64,000 bases of DNA from Ptychodera flava (Eukaryota > Hemichordata > Enteropneusta > Ptychoderidae), in the NCBI RefSeq assembly GCF_041260155.1, contig NC_091946.1:38148776-38212775 (forward strand). The letters are read 5' to 3'. A program made the translations under genes and the position numbers. This document shows positions 12,101 through 22,039 of this stretch, in pieces. The notes below the pieces were generated by a model. That model worked only from the letters and a program-made list of their open reading frames with translations, searched no databases and had not been told where the DNA came from. Numbering within the stretch: the stretch's first letter is position 1; every line of letters starts with the position of its first letter.

Positions 12101-15100
12101 ATTAAGGGCAGAAATAACTGTCATGCAGAAAATTAATAATTGGAAAATCTTTGAAATTCAAAATAGCTAACAGTTCTCTATCATGTAATAGTAGTAGCGG
12201 AATCAAGAATCAGAATTGTTGACTTACAAAACAACAATACTAGGATACTAGGAACATCTTGCCACATTGCAATTATTTTTAAACCTCAACGTAAGCTGAT
12301 CACTTTATAAAAATGAAAGTTAAAAATACGGATTTAACCACAATGCCGGGCGTAATTTACAATTTTTGTGAGATAGTGGAAATGACGGCATTTATGATGA
12401 CACGCCTGCACATGAAACGAAGCCAAACGATAGCAAACTCCATGACAACACCTACCGTTTCTCACCTGCACTCTTTCTTCATTTCGAGGGAAAGTCTGTC
12501 AAAACAGTTGCTTCAACAGGTTCCCTGCTCATCGAAATTTACCCGAGTAACTTTACTCAAAACGTCAATCCTTTCTTGTACCATCGTTCACGCAAATTGA
12601 GCGGCCTCTGCTATGGCATTTTGTCTATGAAACACAGTATGGGCACCCCGCAGTGATTTCGATAAACAAACTGTAAGATGATCTAACTCACTAGCGAAAC
12701 TGCTTTGGCTAATCACTTGGCGTATAGGGATATCGCCAGCGGTTTTCCTATGTATATAGGGACTTCGGTGTTCCAAGTTTATTTGCGCCAATAATAACTT
12801 TCAAAAAACTCCAAAAAAGCTTTAATAGGTTAGGAAATGAGCACAGGACTTTTTCTGTATATTTTAACTTAGTGTGCAGTTTACAGGACAATCACATAAC
12901 TGTCTTCTCTCATACACATCACAGTGCCCAGAAGTTTATCTCAAGGGTTAGACAGAAACAAAACAAATATGATACATCAAATGTTTGAATCAATTTCAAA
13001 ACATGCATACCGTTCTATCTGTATGTTCGCATCTATGGATCATACCTGATGGCATCTTCACATTGATATTTATCTATAAAATGAGTATCAAGATAAAACG
13101 TCATGAAATGTGGACATTTGACATACCTGCTTTGATCTAATCAGACTAGCTTGTTCATATGGATGTAGCAGAGTGTTGCTACCAGCTAGGATGGGTTCAT
13201 CAGATATGGCATCTGCTGTGCCATCACCACCTTGTGTCTGCTGGGCCATTGGGGGCAGGCTGTCTGCTGTAGATGGCTGTGGCTGACTGTCTGGTTGAAG
13301 ACCATCCTGTTCTGGTGCCCATGCATCTAAACGAATACAACGAAATAATTTAATAATTATTCAGCAGGTAACAGCCATCAGTTTTGTTTTATGAAATTAG
13401 TTATCAAGTGTTTTAACACTAACATGATGATGGTGAGTATACCAATTTTATCAAATGTATGAATAAAGAAAAAGAATACATATCTGTTGAAACTGAGAAA
13501 ACTGAATAACATTAGTATCGCATTTACTTAGATGGAACATTACGCTGGGTGACAAACCGTCTAAGAAGCAAAAGCCATCAGACATGGATTACAACAGCGA
13601 TGTATTAGCAAAACTCCATATGAAATGAGAGATGATTGTCAAGAATACATAGCTTGAATCAGAACAATAGTATGATAACCATAGTGTAGGGTGCGAAGGG
13701 TAGAGAATTTCACACTTATGTACAGCTAGCTAATATCTAGATTGAAAATTCAGTCATGTGTTGGACTGTGTAAACTCTAACCCAACCACCACTGAAGGCA
13801 CAATGTAGTTCAATGCGGTGAACTGATACAGCAGGCTTCTAAAAACACACAAAATGAAGTTTGGCCTAACTTAAATACTGGTAGCTATCAAGTGCAGTAT
13901 ATGGAAATACAGTACTGGTATATACACACACAATGCCAGTTTTGTCTGTGATATCTATCAAATTTGATGGCATAATATTCCACTCTGGGAGTCATGTGGG
14001 TGGTCTCCTTACCCCAATTTGCTGTCAATAAATTCAACTATACAAATTGATTGGTTCTAACAAGATTTTGTTGGAGAACAGATACTCAACTTGATAACTG
14101 TATTTCTATAATCATCAACTTTCATGGTTTAAAATAATCATGTTCTGGAAATGCATGTACGGTACAACAGCCATTGAAGAGCTACAGCTGATGATGCATG
14201 TGATGATAGGAGATAATATTACCTGCTTCTCTTTCTGGTTTCTCAGCATCTGTGTGCATATCAGCAAGCTGGATCTTTTCAGGTTTTTTATCTACACAAA
14301 CTTCTGTAGATTCCTGCATTGATTTCTGTGCCCATTCCTCTCTCTGTGTCTTGATCTTATTCATCAGTTTTCGAAGTGATTCTGGAAAAAAGAACAAGTA
14401 CACAAATCATGAGTTAGTTTTTCAGTCCCAAAATTTTCAGCTTTTCATTTCCATTTTTGCGACTGTTGGTCAAAAGATACATCATCACTGCACTTTGATA
14501 ATTTAAATGTTTGGTTTTCTAAATAAACACACTGAGAACCACCCTTTGATCGATAGGGTTTTCCATTGCTAGTCTTGGCATTGGAATTTAAATTTACTCA
14601 GTGAGTGGGACTACATAACTGGAAATGCATGTGTACAGCAGCCATTGAAGAGCATTAGCTGATGATGCATGTGATGATAGGAGAATACCTGCTTCTCTTT
14701 CTGGTTTCTCAGCATCTGTGTGCATATCAGCAAGCTGAATCTTTTCAGGTTTTTATCTACACAAACTTCTCAGCATTCTTTTGAGAGACACATGACAAAT
14801 CTGGGTTTACTCTGAGTACTATCTGTATTGAAAGAACGTTGATTTGCAAAATGCTGTATGAGGAAACAGTTTTGACTCTGTTCACGACTAGAAGGTTTAC
14901 TAATCAGGTTTACTTATCACCTAATATACTTTCCAGAGCTACCCTAACCACAGGGCGTGGCAAGAATTATTAGTGTAGAAGTTATGAATATGATCAATAA
15001 ATGTCTTGTAGTAAACTTCTTTTCATTATACAAGCCTTACCTGTGTCTGGTGTGTGCAGAACACAAATTAATGAAGGGGATTAGGGAGGGCAATTAACAG

Positions 15101-18100
15101 ATATAGACTGTTTTCTTTGAAATACTATACAGAGATAGCTAGCGTAAAGTAATAGGCACACACTAGACACAGGTAAGGCTTGTGTAATGAAAAGTAGTTT
15201 AATACAAGACATTTATTGATCATATTCATAACTTCTACACTAATAGTTCTTGCCATGCCCTGTGCCCTAACTAACCTTTTTTGGGATCTGCACCAGTGGA
15301 CTCCATCTGTTTAGCTTCATCCTGAACACCTGGCCCAGCTGCAGAGACATCTTTGTCCAGACCAATGGGGAAATCAGCCTTCTTGGGAGACCCTATCGGT
15401 GTAGCAACTTTGTCCAGGTGTTCTGTGTCAGCTGACAGATCTAACGCAGGGTCTGTCTCAGGAGCCTTAGGTTCCAATGCCAAAGTTAGGTCACCACTGT
15501 AATCTAAACAAATAAGAGAGCACATTTCAGGTGAAATTCTTTTCGGTTCTTTTCATTATTGTATTGTTTTGTTTGTCCAGAACATCATGTGAAATTACAG
15601 GCACCAATGCAATTATTGGAGTCAGAATTGAACATACTAGTATGAATAGTAAAAGATGATGAAACTATGTGGTGGGCACATAGTGGTGGAATGAACATGT
15701 TTATGACTCATACTGTAATCTACTATAAGAGTTTCCTCTCATGTACTTGGGTATGGCTTTATCAGCAAACAACATTCTACACTTAGCTTAGAATAACTAG
15801 TACACACTATCAAAAATAAGATGGCGCCAGAATACAATGTTCTACTGTAACAAATCTTTGAAGGAAATTGACAATATACACTCTGTCAATGATTTATTAT
15901 TATTTATGACTTGAAATATACCAGTATGTGTTTACTACAGGCTCTGTCAAAATAAAATCCCAGACGACATGTAAGCTAGGTCAGGATAGATTATTCAACT
16001 GACCAGTCTTTGCCATGTACATGTCTTCAAATGCTTGTTCTAAGTCTTGCTGCCTCTCTTCTTTCTCTTCAAGTCGTCGGTGTGGAGGCTGGAAAACTTT
16101 GTGCTGAAAAAAGTTTTAGAGTAAATGGTCAAACAGACTATGATAGTAAAGATGAATATCATCAGCATCAGGATTTTGTAACACACTTTAATAACAGAAA
16201 CAGTTGCTACTGGTGTTCCTGTTATTGTGAAACAGTTAACACTCTCTCGGATAAGATGCCTTGAGTAGATCGAAAAATAGAGTGTATGAAAGGCATGTTA
16301 TCTTGTCATCACAAATCACTCACTAATCATATTGACGGCTATGAAATGTGACAAGTAATGATTTCTAATTTATCCTGTGTTTCAATATCTGACTTTACAA
16401 AGCAAAATGTATGACTTGACAAACAGAAGTACTCATTGTACCGACCTTTACCGACCTTTTACTGATGGAACACATCAACTCTTCCATCATATCTATATGT
16501 AAGATCCAAATCTACGGTATAGGTGTACATTGACGGACTAGTCTATTTTCTGATCTACATTGTAAGAAGACAAAATAAGAATGTAGAGCAACTCACTGGT
16601 ATCTTGTTGAGTACTTTCTGTCTTCTTCTTCTGTCAATCTGTTCAAGATGTCCCAAATCAACCATCAATTGGTTGAAGTCTTGTTCAAGGTCAACTTTCT
16701 CCTTGGCATGTTTGTGTCTGAGGATGGCTTTCTGATGACGCTCTTTGGCGTCTCTTTCCATCTCTGTCGTCTCCTCTTTCATCCTCTCTTCCTCCTCCAC
16801 TGCTGCCTGCTTGGCATCACCCTGGGATGAGATAACAATAGTGAGATACCTGACGTCACAAATTAGTGATTTGTACACAGTATAGTACTAACAATAGTGA
16901 CATAGTAACTTAGAATTCAAATTTGAGTTTCAAAATATGGTTCAACTTGAACTACAATACAATTTATTAAAAACTGACCATTTAGTAAGAGTGTTACATG
17001 AACAGAACTGTGTGACATTGATTAAGAAAGGTGTAGCCTTGTTGATCTTCAGTGTAAGGTAAACTAAGAGAGTATTATCACAGTGATCATGTGTAATGAT
17101 CAGTTGATGTTTAAATGTTGACAATTGTCAAATCTCAGCATACACTTTCTGTCAAGAACTGTGAAAGGCTGTTACATACTGCTGGTCACAAAGAGTTCAA
17201 ATCAGGGATTTGAGCTCGAGAGGATACTGGGAGATTTGTGATTTATCACAGTTGTGAAACATCCTTTTTTATAACAGACTGCATACTCTTTGAAAACTCT
17301 TTGAAAACAAATCTTAATTACATTACGAAGTCATTTGCATACCATACCTGTTCATGTGGTTCAGCTTTCTCTACATAGCCACTAGGCAGGTGATAGAGAG
17401 TTGTAGAGAATCCATCGGCACTGGTTAGTTTCACTGGTGGTGTGGGATCTTCTTTCATTAGAGTCTGACCAATAGAAAAGACAAAACAGGAAGCTCTACC
17501 AGTATAAGTTGATCAAATTTTATACATCTAAAGGTTGTCCAACACTGTAGTGAGTACAATCTGCAGTAGGCTATTGTTACAATAAACATATTAATTAACT
17601 CCCACTACCCTTCTGGAAGATTCACTAACGTTGGTAGTATAACACCAAAAACCAAGGTGTTGCTCAATCTAATAAGGTGTTGTAAAACACTATAATCATA
17701 CAGTACTGGTACAACGATAAGGATTAACTTCATTGCTTGATTAGGAAGAGCAGCATGAAATTATAGGTTTGTCCCCATCAATTTTACTACGTTGTTTTTT
17801 AAGATAGATGGATGGAGTAATTTAGAGAATTTTGGAAAAGGTTGAAAATTGATTGAGTGATACCAGTGTGCTTACCTCTAGTGGATCTTCAGGCGGAGGA
17901 GGGAGACTAGCCATGACAGCTGCTCTTGCACGTTCTATTTCCAGCGCACTTTTCCTGTGAAACATAAAATGTAAGGGATTTTTTGCATTTAATTTAACTC
18001 TACGCAAAGCCTGCTCACAAGAACTGTAGATTTAACTTTGAATTTCTTGTACTTACTCTTTGGACAAATCAAAAACATGATAGATGTTGTGAATCAATGT

Positions 18101-19709
18101 GACGTTATTCTGTCCTTCTGAGTAATCAGCATAAAATGTCATTAATCTCTGTCAATATTTTGCCTTTAGACAACCTTGTTTGCAATGACAAATACTTAAG
18201 ATGTAAAGCACCAGACTTTACTGTTTGGAAACATAGATGGGTTTTCATCAAAAATCATGGCATGGTGACTTTAATTCAAGTGCTAACATTTCTGTTCCAC
18301 ACAGGGTTATTGTTTAGGTGCAGCTTCTGCAGAAAACTCGATGGAAAAAATTGATATTACAACTCAGGATTAATGTTAAATGGACCACTCTTGTCAACAT
18401 CCATTCCAAACTGATTGAAATGTGAATAAATGACCAAAGATAACAGAATATGTTTGTTTGCCTGTAACACAAACATACCTTGCCATCAAATGAGCATTTT
18501 CTTTCTGGAACTGTTCATTCTTCTGTATCTGCAGTTCTCTAAGGGCTTCATTGTGCCTCTCTGCTGCTATTTTCTCATTGTGGATAGAGATGGCTAATCT
18601 GATTTCCTCTTTCTCTTCAGTTTTCTGCATTGGGATAAAAGATACTATGAAATCTTTATGTGTGCTATAGTTGATAATGGAAAAGATGGTTTCGAATCAG
18701 TATAGGGTGATGTGAAAATGTGTCAACATTGTCTTCCAAGTGAGTGTGCCCTGGATGGCTTTACTTGGAAATTATTAGATCTAAGTACAAACACAACCAT
18801 GAACAGAAATGTAGATAGAACTGTTTGCATTCCTGTGGTGCGTTTATCCCCATGTATTTATTTATGCTGTTATAACATATAGTGTATTCAGTGTCCCTTT
18901 TCGTTAGAACACCATAGTTGTAAGAGTGCCACATTTTATTCCAGAATAGGCCAATTAAGTCACCATCCAATGGCTTGCATTTCATTAAATGTCTTTGTCC
19001 GGTACCTATGCACGCCACACATCAACCAATTTCCATCAATTTCAGTCCATTGCCCTGTTTAGCAGTCCAACTTTACCAATGACAGCAATAGGATTGTAGC
19101 ACACTGTGGTGTGAAAGGGATTGTTCCATTAAAATAAAGGTAGAGTAAACCTTCAAAGGAATATTCCACTCACCTGTGCATCAGCAGCTCTGTGACCTTC
19201 ACCAACTGAGTTCAGACTTTTCTCATATAAAATCTCCAATCCCCTCTCTTTGTTAACTTGGTCGTCCAGCCAATGTCTTTGAAGATTTTCAGCTAAAACT
19301 CTAACTTCTTTCTCCCTCTTATCCTTGGCGTGTTTTCTCAGTTTTTGAGCGAATGCCTTCTCCTGCTCCCTAACCTGAAAGATTGTATTGTTTGATATCA
19401 TTGGAATGTAAGGATAGTGTTCTCAAAAAACAATAAATTTGTTTGTCTGTTTTGAAACAACAACATATCAACATTTTAACTGTACTTCTTCCTTTCTGGC
19501 TGTATTTGTTTGCTTATTAAAATCCATATACTGCAAAATATGCACTTCTCATCAGCATTTCATGTAAAACACTGAGTGAATGATTCTCTTGAACACTTTA
19601 CCTGTTGTAATCTCAACTTCCTTCTTCTTTCTTTCTCCTTTTTAATGATGGCTGCCTCTTCATTTGGACTCAGACGAAATGGTTTCTTTGCCATGGTCGC
19701 TTTAGCCAT
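3655..19709 (-). CDS. CEP295: CEP295, centrosomal protein 295 (complete, 16 coding exons)
   Basis: CEP295 (Drosophila Ana1) is a centriole protein needed for centriole-to-centrosome conversion. Exons in order: 19709-19602, 19374-19174, 18624-18479, 17954-17876, 17464-17348, 16821-16597, 16103-16004, 15503-15276, 14381-14223, 13326-13127, 11607-10333, 9464-7603, 6805-6460, 6150-5995, 4442-4250, 3808-3655. All junctions are GT/AG and in phase, giving about 1849 residues against 2601 recalled for human. Diagnostic matches to recalled human CEP295 are RLSPNEEAAI near residue 11, SLNSVGEGHRAA (human SLRSMGEGHRQA), SLPPPPEDP, FEDMY, SLQEAFAKRKQAF, RLYNQLEEVK and AQNREKAKEFQKKTLE at the end. An in-frame TAA directly precedes the first ATG; a second ATG follows at codon 6. 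Exon 12 is one base short of an open frame. The gene is divergent from SMCO4 and convergent with COMMD2. Confidence 0.95.
4597..4748 (+). repeat. 24-bp minisatellite, first block (about 6 units)
   Basis: Six units of 24 bp contain cataggtcacaaaatgtaca, with starts at 4600, 4624, 4648, 4672, 4696 and 4720. The units differ at one or two bases. Since 24 is a multiple of three, the array stays open as IGHKMYIF repeats in one frame, but it lies in a CEP295 intron and is not a gene. Confidence 0.9.
4755..5270. other. CpG-rich block inside CEP295 intron 14
   Basis: Against AT-rich surroundings this stretch is rich in CpG (for example cgcgcgttgctatccgcaaa and ggtgcgccggtaacatcgg). It contains no recognisable exon. 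It lies between the two minisatellite blocks. It could be an old promoter or retrocopy remnant, or the body of the mobile element that also carries the minisatellite and foldback. Confidence 0.4.
5352..5467. repeat. 116-bp GC-rich foldback (palindrome)
   Basis: Arms 5352-5404 and 5415-5467 are inverted copies. The outer 30 bp (tttacggccctgatacggct and onward) pair perfectly, the inner 23 bp have about four mismatches, and the loop is tcgcacgctc. It would form a very stable hairpin in either DNA strand or in the CEP295 pre-mRNA. The second minisatellite block begins within 10 bp of its right end. Confidence 0.9.
5471..5870 (+). repeat. 24-bp minisatellite, second block (about 10 regular plus degenerate units)
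   Basis: About ten regular 24-bp units run from 5477 to roughly 5716, followed by several degenerate units (caagatatacat variants) to about 5870. The unit core is cataggtcacaacatgtaca. Each unit has an AGGTCA hexamer and a TGTACA palindrome. The same unit forms the block at 4597-4748. Confidence 0.9.
6460..6805 (-). CDS. CEP295: CEP295 exon 13 with internal 23-residue duplication
   Basis: The exon encodes about 115 residues starting DDSKESGIMEEPDLTLISIE and ending RIPIKQ. Two adjacent copies of SLMSFEQHEKQLVAESMMMK followed by a variable triplet (DAA, then EAK) make an in-frame 69-base tandem duplication. The copies differ at only a few bases, so the duplication is fairly recent. The remainder is acidic and Ser-rich and is not recognised outside the family. 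Confidence 0.88.
7603..9464 (-). CDS. CEP295: CEP295 exon 12, large Ser-rich exon with a frameshift
   Basis: At 1862 bases this is the largest exon (about residues 947-1567). Both ends are phase 0, yet the length is not a multiple of three. Translation is open as KMPSTSKDAGSAGIS onwards to a repeated FSPSK motif near 8585, and resumes in another frame as NQESPLSDIKSLEWSGRSSE near 8572. One base is therefore missing between about 8570 and 8590. Both parts have the same Ser/Asp/Pro-rich composition, and the downstream frame stays open to the splice donor, so the gene reads as otherwise intact. The end is helical and acidic (EQPVLEEEEMREE). This could be a base-calling error or a true allele. 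Confidence 0.88.
10110..10237. mobile_element. 128-bp MITE with TIRs and 6-bp target duplication
   Basis: The element begins CAGTGTTTTTGTTAGG and ends CCTTAGCAAAAACACTG, giving inverted ends of about 16 bp. ATATGG flanks it on both sides (10104-10109 and 10238-10243). Subterminal GTTACC/GGTAAC segments continue the symmetry. It is nonautonomous with no coding capacity. The CAGTG..CACTG termini resemble hAT-type MITEs, although only 6 bp of duplication are seen instead of the usual 8. It lies in CEP295 intron 11, about 95 bp from exon 11. Confidence 0.75.
10333..11607 (-). CDS. CEP295: CEP295 exon 11, coiled coil / proline-rich / coiled coil
   Basis: This 425-codon exon (about residues 522-946) follows the acceptor aacctcag and ends at GTGAGT. 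It opens with a Gln/Arg/Glu coiled coil (VTELEQRQEEQRRMMEIQEL) of about 120 residues. A Pro-rich middle follows (HPSGFFPPPMPPQMGY), then a second Gln/Arg-rich coiled coil (LERQREGLLRQQAEQQRRMN), and the exon ends in a polar, probably disordered tail. Composition and position fit the long coiled central part of CEP295. Plus-strand open frames over this exon are shadows of its Gln/Arg-rich code. Confidence 0.92.
11695..12045 (+). repeat. Copy of the unclassified dispersed repeat
   Basis: This copy shares gagcttcaaaatgaacccca, cacaagtggtagaccaaaat and tctgtccccaaggtgcattc with the copies at 2250-2885, in the same order and orientation. It lies in CEP295 intron 10. Confidence 0.6.
12330..12800 (-). 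promoter_or_regulatory. CpG-enriched intronic block, candidate internal CEP295 promoter
   Basis: This part of CEP295 intron 10 is markedly richer in CpG than its surroundings. On the gene strand it ends in a fair splice donor (gagtgcag followed by gtgagaaa, near 12466). A transcript starting around 12.7 kb could splice to exon 11; the frame reached is open only after a stop, so translation would have to start at the Met-Met pair near residue 14 of exon 11. This is inference. The block could equally be an old insertion. Confidence 0.3.
13127..16821 (-). CDS. CEP295: CEP295 exons 6-10
   Basis: These exons encode about residues 218-521. Exon 6 (75 codons) is a strongly helical charged block ending QIDRRRRQKVLNKIP, which corresponds to the human 'DLARRRQTVAQMP' region. 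Exon 7 carries LEQAFEDMYMAKT, matching human ELEFAFEDMYNA. Exon 8 is acidic and low-complexity (LTLALEPKAPETDP; human has LILHLEPEPLP). Exon 9 is a short coiled coil (SLRKLMNKIKTQREEW) and is partly duplicated in the upstream intron. Exon 10 is Gln/Pro-rich and ends LLHPYEQASLIRSKQ. Every junction keeps frame. Confidence 0.88.
14145..14770 (-). repeat. Partial tandem duplication of CEP295 exon 9 and its donor
   Basis: The segment 14145-14305 (78 bp of intron plus the 3' 83 bp of exon 9) recurs at 14619-14770 at high identity. The copy keeps the exon end and a usable donor (gaagcag followed by gtattc), but lacks the acceptor half of the exon and has small length changes. It lies upstream of the real exon in transcription order and is probably a dead duplicate. 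Confidence 0.8.
14949..15264. repeat. Long inverted repeat, 109-bp arms
   Basis: Arms 14949-15057 and 15156-15264 are inverted copies at roughly 90% or better identity, separated by 98 bp. The shared core reads tgtagaagttatgaatatga and continues to gccttacctgtgtct. The right arm ends 11 bp from the donor of exon 8. The pair could be a foldback or MITE, or an inverted duplication. Confidence 0.8.
17348..19709 (-). CDS. CEP295: CEP295 exons 1-5, N-terminal region
   Basis: These five exons encode about residues 1-217. Exon 1 (36 codons) carries the family N-terminus, RLSPNEEAAIIKKEKERRR. Exon 2 (67 codons) is a charged helix with HWLDDQ and the conserved SVGEGHR motif. Exon 3 is a coiled-coil segment rich in Glu, Lys and Gln. 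Exon 4 ends in a Pro run (ASLPPPPEDPLE) that matches the human SLPPPPP stretch. Exon 5 is mostly non-helical (YHLPSGYVEKA). In Drosophila Ana1 the N-terminal part is known to lie towards the centriole core and bind Cep135; that role is transferred here by orthology only. Confidence 0.9.
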
Positions 19710-20629
19710 TTAAAGCTGTAAGCATTCAATAAATATAGCAACTGCAGTTCTTCGAAATCAAAATACTAATACCAGTATTTACATGTATTTCATATTTCCT
19801 GCAAAATATTGAAGAAAGATACTGATCACTTAGATTTCATATAATCACAAAATTGTTTTAATTGTTTATGTGCATGAATTTTTAAAAACAACAGAATAAC
19901 ACTTTTAAAAGATAGAACTTACATACATTTTAAAACTTTTTACACGGTGCATTCACAAAAATTACAGAAATATTACAGTGGTAACATTAAATAACGGTTG
20001 TAGCGATATACATAATTCACATACACCCGAACACCTAGAACCGAACGAACGTTACAGTATTGTTCTGTTCACATGTTTTGACATGCTATATTTTAAATCT
20101 CGACTGAAAAATTTGTAAACAGTGGACAATTACAATGGCAACAATTGTGTTCAATACTCACCAAAACCAATTAAATGCAGGTCCTATTATAAAAATATCA
20201 TATCGACAAGCATAACTCAGAAAGCCATACATAAGAATTTATTTGAAGTTCGTTATTCATGTTGAAAATCTTATTTTCACAGGTACAGTAACGACAGGTT
20301 ACTCCCTACTACTTCATATCATAACAGCATGTACAAGCACGATGAGAATGTCATGCGACTGACTTACTTGCGCTGTTCGTTGTCAATATAATATACATTT
20401 TGGAATCTTTGGTTTAAGGGATCAGCTAATTATTTCACGGCAGTCTCGGTCGGACACAAAGTTTCACCACCGATTGGTATCACTTGGAACTTTATAGAAT
20501 TAGAATGGCAAATTGCCAAAAGCGTAACCGTACTGTAGAATCTTCGTCGCGACTGTCAAGAATTACCGTCGAATCTGCAGTCAAATTTCATTTAAAAATA
20601 ATCGCAATAAAATCCATTTCAAAAATTAC

Positions 20630-21118
20630 CTTTTAAAGCTTCTCTTCAGTAGTTTCCCCTACTCCGGAGGAAAGTCAAAATAAATATTTGTCCGGACGAC
20701 CAGTTCGGATATTCATTCAGCCCTGCATTTTCCAAACGGCGACAGTTTGAATAGTGCGCCCTCAAAACAGATTCAACCGCAAAACAGTATGTTCATATTA
20801 TGACTCGAGCTGTCGTCGTAAAATGACCACATCTTCCTTTTTCCGTGCAGACGCTAGGTCCAATTACTAGTAAAACCAACAATCGTAAAGATTATATCTT
20901 TGTCTGTAGTATTCTTATATTCTTATGTATAATATATGTGTTATTGCTAGTAAGTCTTGTACCAATTTTACGACAATATGTCTCCTTACGACTTAATCGT
21001 GTCCTCAAAGTCAAAGATCCACACGATACGACTGCAAAACAGCAAAACAGGGCAGTTGGCAGGCGAACCGGTCGCCGGTCCTTCTGAAGGTTAGCCGTGG
21101 CCTTTTTAAGTTGATAAA
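20630..21118. promoter_or_regulatory. Bidirectional promoter region of CEP295 and SMCO4 with noncoding first exons
   Basis: On the minus strand a good donor (aaaag followed by gtaatt, near 20629) could end a CEP295 noncoding first exon that splices to the acceptor at 19716, just before the ATG. On the plus strand a strong donor (gataaa followed by gtaagt, 21119) could end SMCO4 noncoding exon 1, joining the acceptor at 21790-21791 (cattctgcag). The space between is GC- and CpG-richer than its surroundings. Exact start sites cannot be read from sequence. Confidence 0.5.
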
Positions 21119-21862
21119 GTAAGTTTATATCTCATGTATTCTATTGTTTGTGTATGTAAAGATTTTACAAGACATACGTTTGTTCCCGGCGTGTGTTCAA
21201 TCTAGCCTACATTCATCTATAAAATGTCGACAAACCGTGGTGCTGTGACATACAAGGAACTGTACAGTACATACACGCTACGGTCGCGCTATGTTTACAT
21301 TAGAGAATTTTATTACAATCGAGCTGCAGCACGCTCAGACAGTGAAAACGACCCTAAATGTGAATGTGGAGATAGGCGTACGAATGGTCTAGGATTATGG
21401 ATATAATTCATCTACGATTGCAAAATAGTGTCTTTAGTGATGTGTTCAGAGTGATAAATATTTGAGTAAATATACACCTGGGAATTACACGTATCTTGAC
21501 TTAATTTTCCACTCTCTATTCTCTGTTTATATCAGTCAATTAATGTTGATTTTGTATAGCATTAAAAACCATTTTGGTAATTGAAAGCAGCAAACTTGCC
21601 ATATGTTACTCAAATACTTTTTTTTTAGAATGATTGTGTACATATTATGATGCATACCATTTCTCAAAATAGTATTCAGCCCTCAACTATTATGTGGACA
21701 CATGCAAAGTGTGAGTGAAAAGAAAGCAATGTTAATGAAATTACAATATTTTGTTAATTTGTTGTGGGTTCATTTTCATCACATTCTGCAGGTGATCTAC
21801 AGGACTGGGAGCATTTTATCACCAAGATTTTAGTTTGGATTTCACTTCATTATCCATTGGCC

Positions 21863-22039
21863 ATGCGTCAACTCAAGGGAAAAGTGACGGAAACAAAGAG
21901 GGAAAAACGTCTGCGAAAGAAAGAGAATGCTGAGAACAAGAGCCGGATATTTACAGTGGTCTTGCCGGTCTTCTCCTTGCTGACTTTACTTCTGGTGTTG
22001 TTTGTCTACTATGGCACAAGATCCAAAACAGAGATGTAA
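21863..22039 (+). CDS. SMCO4: SMCO4, single-pass membrane and coiled-coil protein 4 (complete)
   Basis: The frame encodes 58 residues starting MRQLKGKVTETKREKRLRKK. A basic coiled-coil half is followed by a transmembrane helix (FTVVLPVFSLLTLLLVLFVY) and the tail YYGTRSKTEM. From memory human SMCO4 is 59 residues: MRQLKGKPKKETSKDKKERK, then ITTVVLPTLAVVVLLIVVFV and YVATRPTITE. The ATG at 21863 was chosen because it aligns with that N-terminus, although the frame is open further upstream. The whole coding region lies in one exon (acceptor at 21790-21791); the upstream exon is noncoding. Function is unknown. The gene is divergent from CEP295. Confidence 0.93.
   Translation: MRQLKGKVTETKREKRLRKKENAENKSRIFTVVLPVFSLLTLLLVLFVYYGTRSKTEM

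Noticed and set aside
20845-21087. 80-codon frame with a hydrophobic stretch upstream of SMCO4
   Set aside because: It has no ATG at its start (GTG only) and lies in the promoter and 5' UTR region. A pyrimidine-rich acceptor-like site before it (ttccgtgcag) is the only support.
21224-21406. 60-codon ATG frame in the SMCO4 intron
   Set aside because: No family resemblance, low-complexity Tyr/Arg content, and it sits between clear SMCO4 donor and acceptor sites.
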